Assembly: GCA_024509875.1 (NCBI GenBank)
Contig: JAMPIV010004255.1
Span: 510,920 to 574,919 of the forward strand
Reading direction: 5' to 3'
From: Oreohelix idahoensis
Lineage: Eukaryota > Mollusca > Gastropoda > Stylommatophora > Oreohelicidae
DNA length: 64,000 nucleotides
Below, piece after piece: positions 45,821 through 55,325 of the stretch; positions within the stretch are counted from its first letter, which is position 1, and each line of letters begins with the position of its first letter. The position numbers and the translations under genes were made by a program. The notes beneath the pieces were generated by a model. It saw only the letters and a list, made by a program, of their open reading frames with translations, was not told where the DNA came from and did no database searches.

Positions 45821-45823
<3 letters not shown>
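43912..45823. other. Left-arm sequence without a recognised gene
   Basis: Mirrored at 49128-51036. Short frames occur in both copies (for example 45173-45379 and 49572-49778, containing MPKRLRANYFLKQ, followed by a GT donor-like CAAGTCATT). An upstream non-consensus exon of the C2H2 gene is possible but unproven. Arm identity makes their conservation uninformative. Tandem 60-bp duplicates (AACCAACATGTATTGAGAAT) lie at ~45510-45610. Confidence 0.45.
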
Positions 45824-45870
<47 letters not shown>

Positions 45871-46179
45871 AGAGAGAAAGAAAGAGAGAGAAATAGTTAG
45901 AGAGAAAGAAAAAGAGAGAGAAAGATAGAGAAAGAGAGAGAGAAAGAGAGAGAGCGAGAGAGAGAGAAAGAGAGAGACAGAGAGAAAGAGAGAGAGAGAG
46001 TTAGAGAGAAAGAAAGAGAGAGAAATAGTTAGAGAGAAAGAAAGAGAGAGAGAGAAAAGAGCGAGAAGAGAGTGAGAGAGAGAGAAAGACAGAGAGAGAG
46101 GGAGAGAAAAAGAAAGAGAGAAAGAAAGAAAGACAGAGAGAGAGAGAGACAGAGAGAGAGAGAGACAGAGAGAGAGAAT
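45824..46179. repeat. Long GA microsatellite, left arm
   Basis: About 355 bp of imperfect GA/GAAA. Mirrored at 48733-49127, where it is longer. It encodes Ser/Leu or Arg/Glu low-complexity frames by chance. Confidence 0.97.
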
Positions 46180-46794
46180 AAAACACAGTCTTATTTTTAG
46201 GTTGTTATCAAAGGAAATAATTTTGTTTAACAGACCTGCCCGCGCAGGCTGTGACAGAAAAGATATTGATTTAAAACCAAGCGATCACGAAGCAGGTGAC
46301 AATTTTCCCTTTCAGTTAAAATAACGGAGATTTAAGTACTAACGTGTTTGGTAGTTTGTACCATAGCAAGGCGTTATTCTTTGTGTAGCTAATGGTATGT
46401 TCTAAATATTATTTTTAATGTGATAAAAGTGTTTATTAATTTTTGAGGTATCAGATTCTGTCTTTTTTATATTTGTTATGTTAACACAAATAAATCTCGC
46501 AAAAATGAACAAAATACTTGTCTAACAGTAGGTGATAAAATAAGGAAAATCTTTTGTCCTAGTACATAATCGGTTAATGCTTATCAACCACTCTTTAAAA
46601 ATGTTATGTCAAGATAAAAAATACAAATTTAGTATCTGAGTTAACACAGATAAAAATAACAAACAGATATTTGGCTACAGAGATATTTTTACAGCCTAAC
46701 ACACGAAAAACAGATATTTTTAAAGTTATTTATGGTCTCCTAACGAATACACTTATATTTTTAAAGATATACATCATAATATAGAGTACCGAAT

Positions 46795-46829
<35 letters not shown>

Positions 46830-47232
46830 GAGACACACATTTAGACCTTTGTGTAGGTTATGTCTTCACAGTGTCTGTTAAGAAAAATATGCCTAGCGAA
46901 CAACAACGGTCAGATATTTAAACAGAGAAATAACAGCTATATATTTAACATTCTAACGTGTTTCTCACTTTTTTTTGTTAAGTTTTTATTTCAAAAATAC
47001 TTTGTTTGATACTCTTTTTTATTTTATTTTTGTAAAACTTTTGTTTAAAATGAGTGGTCGCAAAGAAAAAACTTATCTCTAATGCCTTTCTTTCCCCGTC
47101 AACAAGACATCTGCCTGTATTACAAATAAACGATAATTGGATTTATGCTGGAACATAACGAAACAGACCTCAAAGTATTCACAGCTGTTCCCTGGGTAAA
47201 TAACCGCTATCAACTTTTCGAAGGGCTCAAGT
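46180..47232. other. Inner left arm, no recognised gene
   Basis: AT-rich sequence mirrored at 47675-48732, with a CA microsatellite at ~46795-46830 (mirror GT run 48067-48115, longer and purer). A short ORF on the inner right arm (47825-48046, minus) is Phe/Leu-rich and unconvincing. Confidence 0.5.
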
Positions 47233-47674
47233 AGTAGTAGGGAATGTTGGAAACAGGTAGTATTCTGCAGGAGCGCTGCAGGAGCGCCTGCAGGAGCATG
47301 ACTTTTATATAGCAAAAATTCTGCAGGAGCGCTGCAGGGGCAAGATGGCGGACTTGAGCTAACAAGGGGAGGTTATTTGGGTCAAGATGGCGGACTTGAG
47401 CTAACAAGGGGGAGATTATTTGGGGTAAGATGGCGGACTTGAGCTAACAAGGGGAGGTTATTTGGGTCAAGATGGCGGACTTGAGCTAACAAGGGGGAGA
47501 TTGTTTGGGGTAAGATGGCGGACTTGAGCTAACAAGGGGAGGTTATTTGGGTCAAGATGGCGGACTTGAGCTAACAAGGGGGAGATAATAGGAAGAGGTA
47601 TTTTTAGATAACAAGAAGAGGCGAGGCAAGATGGAGGGGTAGAATACTACCTGTTTCCAACATTCCCTACTACT
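47233..47674. repeat. Central mini-element at the palindrome centre
   Basis: Its ends, AGTAGTAGGGAATGTTGGAA and the complement, are variants of the outer ends AGTAGTATACAATGTTGGAA. After the end motif it has GTAGTATTCTGCAGGAGCG and one ATGACTTTTATATAGCAAA core, then six ~43-bp units of AAGATGGCGGACTTGAGCTA. Its flanks are GGGCTCA and TGAGCCC: inverted, not direct, so it has no ordinary target duplication. It therefore acts as the loop of the palindrome. Confidence 0.88.
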
Positions 47675-48065
47675 ACTTGAGCCCTTCGAAAAGTTGATAG
47701 CGGTTATTTACCCAGGGAACAGCTGTGAATACTTTGAGGTCTGTTTCGTTATGTTCCAGCATAAATCCAATTATCGTTTATTTGTAATACAGGCAGATGT
47801 CTTGTTGACGGGGAAAGAAAGGCATTAGAGATAAGTTTTTTCTTTGCGACCACTCATTTTAAACAAAAGTTTTACAAAAATAAAATAAAATAGAGTATCA
47901 AACAAAGTATTTTTGAAATAAAAACTTAACAAAAAAAGTGAGAAACACGTTAGAATGTTAAATATATAGCTGTTATTTCTCTGTTTAAATATCTGACCGT
48001 TGTTGTTCGCTAGGCATATTTTTCTTAACAGACACTGTGAAGACATAACCTACACAAAGGTCTAA

Positions 48066-48066
<1 letters not shown>

Positions 48067-48115
<49 letters not shown>
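48067..48115. repeat. GT microsatellite, right arm
   Basis: Pure GT run, ~48 bp. The left-arm mirror (46795-46830) is shorter and interrupted. Confidence 0.97.
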
Positions 48116-48117
<2 letters not shown>

Positions 48118-48729
48118 TCGGTACTCTATATTATGATGTATATCTTTAAAAATATAAGTGTATTCGTTAGGAGACCATAAATAACTTTAAAAATATCTGT
48201 TTTTCGTGTGTTAGGCTGTAAAAATATCTCTGTAGCCAAATATCTGTTTGTTATTTTTATCTGTGTTAACTCAGATACTAAATTTGTATTTTTTATCTTG
48301 ACATAACATTTTTAAAGAGTGGTTGATAAGCATTAACCGATTATGTACTAGGACAAAAGATTTTCCTTATTTTCTCACCTACTGTTAGACAAGTATTTTG
48401 TTCATTTTTGCGAGATTTATTTGTGTTAACATAACAAATATAAAAAAGACAGAATCTGATACCTCAAAAATTAATAAACACTTTTATCACATTAAAAATA
48501 ATATTTAGAACATACCATTAGCTACACAAAGAATAACGCCTTGCTATGGTACAAACTACCAAACACGTTAGTACTTAAATCTCCGTTATTTTAACTGAAA
48601 GGGAAAATTGTCACCTGTTTCGTGATCGCTTGGTTTTAAATCAATATCTTTTCTGTCACAGCCTGCGCGGGCAGGTCTGTTAAACAAAATTATTTCCTTT
48701 GATAACAACCTAAAAATAAGACTGTGTTT

Positions 48730-48732
<3 letters not shown>

Positions 48733-48775
<43 letters not shown>

Positions 48776-48914
48776 TTCTTTCTTTCTCTCTTTCTTTTTC
48801 TCTTTCTCTCTCTCTTTCTCTCTCTCCCTCTCTCTCTGTCTTTCTCTCTCTCTCACTCTCTTCTCGCTCTTTTCTCTCTCTCTCTTTCTTTCTCTCTAAC
48901 TATTTCTCTCTCTT

Positions 48915-48984
<70 letters not shown>

Positions 48985-49050
48985 GCTCTCTCTCTTTCTC
49001 TCTCTCTTTCTCTATCTTTCTCTCTCTCTTTTTCTTTCTCTCTAACTATT

Positions 49051-49127
<77 letters not shown>
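48733..49127. repeat. Long CT microsatellite, right arm
   Basis: Imperfect CT/CTTT run of ~395 bp, mirror of 45824-46179. The Ser/Leu and Arg/Glu frames across it are artefacts. Confidence 0.97.
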
Positions 49128-49129
<2 letters not shown>

Positions 49130-51036
49130 GTTGTTTGAGGGGACAAAACATTTTGCGATCAACCATTTTATCAAATGTTTTGAAAACACTAATGTCCCTC
49201 TGTATATAAAAATATATATTATTTCAAAATACAAATGATATCTTTAAAAGCAAGCTTTAAAATATATATGATAACTATAAAAGAAATGTACCAAACAGAT
49301 ACTTATATTTGTCGTAAATGTTTTTTAAACACAGTGATTCTCAAATTCTTGATTCTCAATACATGTTGGTTGAGTTCTTACATTTTTTACTCCAAAGGTT
49401 CTCAAATTCTTGATTCTCAATACATGTTGGTTGGTTCTCACGTTTTTTTTAGCACGAATCTTACGTTCTTGAAACAGTGATTCTCACGTTTTTAGTATGT
49501 TTGTTGTTTGAAACATACAATTTAATAACTGTGTATGAGTGACGTGAACAGAAATTTACGCGTGATGTTTTTTGTGCGGGTCATTGATCTGGTTTCAAAC
49601 CAGGGCGGGGTCTTTTTTCCTGTTCATACGTTATGATAACGTTTTTATCGACCAAACCATGCCGAAGCGCTTGCGCGCGAACTATTTTCTGAAACAGTAT
49701 CTCTACACAACAACCAATCTGGCTCCATCACGAAATTCATACGCTCGGACTACTTTTACTGGCAAGTCATTGTCTTAATCACGAATTGTTTTAGCCATGT
49801 CTCATTCTTTAACCAGACCTGGACCGGCGAACGTCTCTGAAAAAAAACGTTGTGAAAGCCTTCTCATATCAAACTTCTGAAAAAGCAACAGCTCACCACC
49901 AAACGTATGTTATTCTGTTTTTATTCGTATTTTGTGTTAAATATCTCTGGTCTTTAAGAGATATATGTCTGTGTCTTTTTAAGGGTATTAAGACTCTGTG
50001 GAAAAATATCTGGGTATGTGTTTGTGTTTTCATTTTTTTTTTTCCTAGGGGTATTTTCTTAACAATCAGAGACTGGAAGAAAACCCTATGCAAAGTTCTA
50101 AATGTAAACTCGGTATATGTATATGTGTGTATTCGCTTTTTCGCTAGCCAGTGTTGGTAAAGGCTGTTTCAAAGTTAATATGTCTAGACTAATAGGTATT
50201 TTAATAATAGTTGTTTGTTAAATTCTTACATGTGTGTATGGTTTAGCTAAGTTAAGAATTATCCGACTTATTTTTTATGTGGTGGGTATAGTAGTGAGAA
50301 AAATTCCTTAGTTTAAACCTTATCTACATTTCTCGTCTATTGTTAAACTCGTGCGAAAGCAAATTATATTTGGGTTTTGAAAAATTATCCGTGATACTTA
50401 CAACTTGTAATACTTTCTGATAACAACACTCTAAACTTGTATAGACTAATAGTCTATTTCAAATACTTGCTTGGATGTAGCGTAAAGATGTTTGGGTAGA
50501 TCGATAAATTGATTTGATTCCACAACACATGCGCTCGAGTCGTATTTCTGTACTCACAAGCTGCTTCTATAAAGAACTTCTCATAGTAACTACAAACATA
50601 TTACGTTAAAAATAACTAAGGACCCGAGTCACTACAAACTACCTAACCAGCCAGTGAAAATTAGACAACCTAATAGTTTAGAAAATAGCGTATTTTGGCT
50701 TTTAAAACAATACTGAACTACACACGGAAAAAGATAGAGATAATACAATCAACATATTACATTAAGTCACCTTGGTATAACCATGATTGAAACTAACATA
50801 CACTTTAATAAATACTTATATTTTCGTTATTTTAAAAAAGGACAGGTCAACTCGGTACTCGCGAACGGGCTGAGTTTTAAATCCATATCTTTGCTTCCAC
50901 GGCGCGCGCGCGCGTGGACCATTCTGATATGTTAAACAAAATTATTTCCTTTAATAACAGACTAAACAATAAGACTAGTTATAAGGCAGAGTAGGCGTGT
51001 GTATACCTATAAGTCTGTGTTTTATTTATCTGTTTA
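49128..51036. other. Right-arm mirror of 43912-45823
   Basis: Nearly identical inverted copy. It lies upstream of the right-arm C2H2 gene and could carry its promoter and a first exon. No motif decisive enough to annotate. Confidence 0.5.
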
Positions 51037-51075
51037 TTCTCTCTCTCTTTCTCTCTTCCTCTCTCTCTCTCTTTC

Positions 51076-51112
<37 letters not shown>
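51037..51112. repeat. CT microsatellite upstream of the C2H2 gene, right arm
   Basis: Shorter mirror of 43822-43911. It merges with the pyrimidine tract ahead of the putative acceptor TTTTCACAG (ending 51173). Confidence 0.95.
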
Positions 51113-51118
<6 letters not shown>

Positions 51119-51173
51119 ATGTATTTAATTTTATTTATGTGTGCCTAACGTCTTTTTGTTCATCTTTTCACAG

Positions 51174-52319
51174 ATGGAGTCAATTCAACGACGGGGCTAT
51201 GCCTGTTTACACTGCCAGTCTGTTTTCAAGCGAGGTCATGATCTCACTCGGCATATGGCTACAGCACACGACCGCCACAATCATGAGTGCGCTTTCTGTG
51301 GTTTAGTATTTACCAGACCTGATACGCTGAAACGTCACATAGAGAATAAACATAGACCTGTTTCCAGCATGGAACAGACAGACACCTCAGTGGCACAAAC
51401 CAATCTGATATGTAGCAGATGTGGGGAGACCTTCACCCGCCGCGCCGACCTATCAAGACACAGCAAGAGCAGGCACTCGCTGACTCTACTAGTCTGTGAG
51501 GTCTGCAATAAAAACTTTACCCGCCTTGACAATTTGCGCATCCACAAAAAACACCAACACACCTCTTCAACAGCAGCAGACACTGCAGCAACACCGCAGA
51601 ACCCACCAATACCACCGCACCATAATGACCGCGCCCTATCATCAGGTGTAACAACAGACTCAACGCACCAACAGACACCACCAACCAGTGCCATAACAGA
51701 CTCAGTATCTATGGCGCCCTCTACCACCACAACAACTTCCACAATACCAAGAGCCCCCTATTCAACAAGTCCCACCCCATCTCACCCACCAAAAACAGGT
51801 CAGACCAAGAAACGCCCCATGACCAGTACCCAAACCCATATCAAAAAACCCCGCTTCACGTCTGAAGAAGACAGTTTAGGTGACTTACCAGCTGATCTTA
51901 AACAAATCTACACTGATAACTGGGACGCGATCAAGACACATTCCAATAAACATAAATATTTATCGACTTTCACTTTTTTCCATAATAGCCAAAGAATCGA
52001 ATGGGAAAGTCTTTTGCTTCCTGTCTTTACACAACAGACAAAAAGATTCAAGATTAACTTCAGTCACCACGTAGTTTTGAGAAACAGAGAAACAAACGAA
52101 TTACGCTTATTTCATGCCTCAAATAATAATAGTTGTGTGTTAGATCAACCCCACTTAGTCAAAAATCTTACAGATTTCAAATCTTTTGTCTCAAACTTAC
52201 ACGACAGCGATATTATCACAAATGCACAATTAAACAGACCCAATACAAAATATTATGTTGAAGCAATCCCGTCCACATCCTTCTATCTATATCATATTCA
52301 AGACCACTCAATCGCTTGA
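51174..52319 (+). CDS. Four-finger C2H2 protein, right-arm copy
   Basis: 381 residues from the ATG at 51174, chosen because it directly follows a good 3' splice-like TTTTCACAG; an in-frame ATG at 51141 would add 11 residues from the pyrimidine tract. Four C-x2-C-x12-H-x4-H fingers lie in residues ~10-125, then a Thr/Pro-rich linker, then the conserved ~130-residue C-terminal module (YTDNWDAIKTHSNKHKYLST to YYVEAIPSTSFYLYHIQ). All zinc ligands are intact in both arm copies although their residues differ at nine places, which suggests either recent duplication or constraint. Downstream at ~52727 an AATAAA could serve as polyadenylation signal. Likely nuclear and DNA-binding; whether it binds the element's own ends is open. 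Confidence 0.87.
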   Translation: MESIQRRGYACLHCQSVFKRGHDLTRHMATAHDRHNHECAFCGLVFTRPDTLKRHIENKHRPVSSMEQTDTSVAQTNLICSRCGETFTRRADLSRHSKSRHSLTLLVCEVCNKNFTRLDNLRIHKKHQHTSSTAADTAATPQNPPIPPHHNDRALSSGVTTDSTHQQTPPTSAITDSVSMAPSTTTTTSTIPRAPYSTSPTPSHPPKTGQTKKRPMTSTQTHIKKPRFTSEEDSLGDLPADLKQIYTDNWDAIKTHSNKHKYLSTFTFFHNSQRIEWESLLLPVFTQQTKRFKINFSHHVVLRNRETNELRLFHASNNNSCVLDQPHLVKNLTDFKSFVSNLHDSDIITNAQLNRPNTKYYVEAIPSTSFYLYHIQDHSIA

Positions 52320-53316
52320 ACAAACACCACAACAAAGTAGACAAACACACTTTCTTAGACGTCCTCAACACACAACAAGCACAGGGTGGGAAAATATCGG
52401 GTTCCGTGCACACAATTCCTCCATCTACACATACGAACAACACCGCAACGCCCTTTCTTACTTTTACATAAAACGACAAGTGCACCCCGACAACGTCACC
52501 ACATCACCCCTCAACATCTAAACTGTCTGTACGCATACACTATTTCTTACGACGTGACGACAATGTGACGACACCCCTCAAGGTCTGGCCTGTACCCCTG
52601 TGATAATGTATATTTTGAACATACATCTACCTATATAAATATGTATTATTGTACATATCACTATGTGAAAATATCAATGTTTTATAATGTCACCATATAC
52701 ACCATTTAATTGTATATTCATTTGAAAATAAATCTTTGAAATGTCACCATATACACCATATAATATATACATTTTGTAAAAATACTGTGAAAATGTATAT
52801 ATTACCATGTATGTTTTTGCTACTTCAAAAACACTATTGAATATAAAATAAAAACTATATTAACTAAAACGCTTTTTTGTTACCTATATATCGTCTAATT
52901 GTTTGTCTAAATGTACGTCTAATTGTTGTAAAATATATATAACTGTTCGTCTAAATGTTTGTATGTCTAACTGTATAAATATCGTCTAATTGTTCGTATA
53001 AATGTTGTAAAATATATATAACTGTTTGTCTAAATGTTTGTATGTCTAACTGTATAAATATCGTCTAATTGTTTGTCTAAATATAACGTATACATAGCGT
53101 CTTCCTATTGTCTAAATATATCTCCCTATTATATGTATATATCGTCTAACTATCGTCTTCTTGTTATGTAAATATATCTCCCTATTATATGTATATATCG
53201 TCTAACTGTTCGTATAACTGTTGTAAAATATGTCTATATGTAAAATAAACAATACACAACAATACCGTGACGCACTTTCGATGGTAGACCTAGTACAGGT
53301 CTCTAACACTTCGCTC

Positions 53317-53317
<1 letters not shown>
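52320..53317. other. Right-arm region downstream of the C2H2 gene
   Basis: An overlapping frame (52255-52521, 88 codons) reads on past the C2H2 stop and is kept in both arms (42414-42680). It may be a second small ORF or chance. 52900-53200 holds repeats of ATCGTCTAATTGTTTGTCTA. The site near 53050 is the empty RTE-2 target. Confidence 0.5.

Positions 53318-53387
<70 letters not shown>
53318..53387. repeat. TA microsatellite, right arm
   Basis: ~68-bp TA run, shorter mirror of 37668-37766. The sequence from here to the subterminal array (53388-54049) is mirrored in the left arm and holds no recognised gene. Confidence 0.95.
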
Positions 53388-53389
<2 letters not shown>

Positions 53390-54049
53390 ACAATTAAAAT
53401 ACACGCACACAAAAACCCATACCCCAACACACCCCACTATACATCGTCATCCTCCCCCTCGCACAAAAACAATACCCGCTTCCTTAAAAAATCCATTAGT
53501 AACCCAACATTATCGATTTTTATATTTTCCTCTTTAACTCAAGTATTCTTTTAAAAGAGATCATTAACTATATACTTCTATCTAACACGTCACTCCTGCG
53601 TCATACATACAACCACCAGCTACACCCCAGCACACACCCATGAGGCATCACCGCCAGCCAAAAAGCAATACCCGTTGCCTTAAAAAACCCCTTAGTAACC
53701 TAAGCCTCCGTCACCACAGATGCATCCTGACAACGTCACCACATCTCCGTATATATGAATGTATATATGTGTGTATATATGTCTAAACAAACACCCCAAT
53801 ACACTACCAACACAATACTTCACACAAAAATCCACCCTAACCCACCCCGCCAGCTACATCGTCACCCACGCCAACACAAAAAAGGCACTTCAAAAACCCT
53901 CTTAGTAACCCAACATTATCGATTTTTTAAATTTTCCGTCATTATCGATTTTTTATATTTTTTATATATATTGTATAAACAACACCATTATCGTATATTA
54001 CTATATACAAAGTCATACGTCTGATCGTCAGAGGAAGCCTCGCCGCTAA

Positions 54050-54712
54050 AATATATCGCTATATAAAAAGTCATACGCCACCGCCTGAGAACGACCGAGT
54101 ATTTTGTTATATAAAAGTCATGCGCCGCCGCCTGAATAATACCTGTTTTTTTTTTATTCGCTATATAAAAGTCATGCGCCGCCGCCTGAGAACGCCTGAA
54201 ATCGATCGGGGTATTTTGCTATATAAAAGTCACACGCCGCCGCCTGAATACTACCTGTTTTTTTTTTATTTGCTATATAAAAGTCATGCGCCGCCGCCTG
54301 AGAACGCCTGAAATCGATCTTGGTATTTTGCTATATAAAAGTCACACGCCGCCGCCTGAATAATACCTGTTTTTTTTTTATTTGCTATATAAAAGTCATG
54401 CGCCGCCGCCTGAGAACGCCTGAAATCGATCGGAGTATTTTGCTATATAAAAGTCACACGCCGCCGCCTGAATACTACCTGTTTTTTTTTTATTTGCTAT
54501 ATAAAAGTCATGCGCCGCCGCCTAAGAACGCCTGAAATCGATCGGGGTATTTTGCTATATAAAAGTCACACGCCGCCGCCTGAATACTACCTGTTTTTTT
54601 TTATTTGCTATATAAAAGTCATGCGCCGCCGCCTGAGAACGCCTGAAATCGATCGGGGTATTTTGCTATATAAAAGTCACACGCCGCCGCCTGAATACTA
54701 CCTGTTTCCAAC
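54050..54712 (-). repeat. Subterminal tandem repeats, right arm
   Basis: Mirror of 36361-37013 with twelve GCTATATAAAAGTCA cores in ~58-bp half-units. The several 60-75-codon frames across it (MRRRLRTPEIDRG-like) are repeat artefacts. Confidence 0.93.
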
Positions 54713-54841
54713 ATTGTATACTACTGGTAATCTTTGAAGGCTTCAGAGAAGTGGGGTTTTTTTCCCCCAGAAGAATGTTAGAATTTAGTGGGCCGCTAAA
54801 TTCTAGCGCACTAAAAAATAAGGTAATGAAAGCGTTAGAAG

Positions 54842-55325
54842 AGTTCTTCTCCTTCTTCATTGATCCATAGCCGCCGATCGTCAAAGCAGTCAGTGGCCAT
54901 CACGCCTGGTGGCGTCTTGCAGGGTGGCAACAAATTGATTCCACTTTGTTCGGTCGGCGGCCATCATTAGTACAGTGCCCCAACACTGGATCATTCTTTG
55001 CATCTCGGCTTCCACAGTTCTCCGCCAAGTTGCCTTGGTCGGCCTCTCTTTCGCTTTCCTTCAGGGGTCTATAGCATAGCTGTTCTCGTAATGGTATCAG
55101 GGTCCTTTCTGAGGACGTGGCCAACCTATCTCCAGCGTCTACCAGCTTTGATTGTGTGCATGTCCTCCTGGTTACTCCGAATAAGTAGTTCTTGGTTGCT
55201 GATGGTGTTTGGCCAAAAGATTCGGAGAATTTTCCTTAGGCAGAATGTGTGGAAGGAGGACAATTTCGACATTTCCTTCTCTGTTACTCTCCAGCATTCC
55301 GCACCATAGAGAACAACAGAAAGTA
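54842..55325 (-). pseudogene. 5'-truncated RTE-1 relative
   Basis: The minus strand matches the last ~150 codons of the RTE-1 RT (from the LLYGAECW region at 55325 through NTISNQELLIRSNQEDMHTI and DATRRDG) with frameshifts, plus 3' UTR and GAA-type tail (TTCTTCTCCTTCTTC at the left edge). It is more diverged than the 18857-19226 copy. No clear target duplication. Confidence 0.87.

Larger units (their letters stand above)
36340..54725. mobile_element. 18.4-kb Polinton-like palindromic element with giant inverted repeats
   Basis: The outermost bases AGTAGTATACAATGTTGGAA occur at 36340 and, inverted, end at 54725. Direct 6-bp repeats GGTAAT flank exactly (36334-36339, 54726-54731). The arms are near-identical inverted copies: left 36340-47232 (10.9 kb, ~7.1 kb without an RTE-2 insertion) and right 47675-54725 (7.05 kb). 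They meet at a 442-bp centre. Order in each arm from outside in: subterminal repeat array, TA microsatellite, C2H2 gene, GA microsatellites, CA microsatellite. A 6-bp duplication and 5'-AG termini are Polinton/Maverick hallmarks, but no polymerase, integrase, ATPase, protease or capsid gene is present. Alternatives: a Dada-like (6-7 bp) or foldback element. Confidence 0.85.

Noticed and set aside
48724..49209. 161-codon Ser/Leu frame and its Arg/Glu antisense
   Set aside because: Translation of the CT/GA microsatellite.
36340..54725. The palindrome as a pure assembly artefact
   Set aside because: The arms differ by substitutions, microsatellite lengths and a 3.8-kb insertion, and exact 6-bp direct repeats flank the ends. 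Still worth confirming with spanning reads.
36340..54725. Classic foldback or MULE-type element
   Set aside because: Those usually make 9-10-bp duplications and encode other proteins; the duplication here is 6 bp with AG ends. Not fully excluded.
54120..54737. Three overlapping 63-75-codon frames rich in RRRL and PPPEYY
   Set aside because: They are produced by the subterminal tandem repeats of the palindrome; unit length in multiples near 117 bp keeps a frame open by chance.
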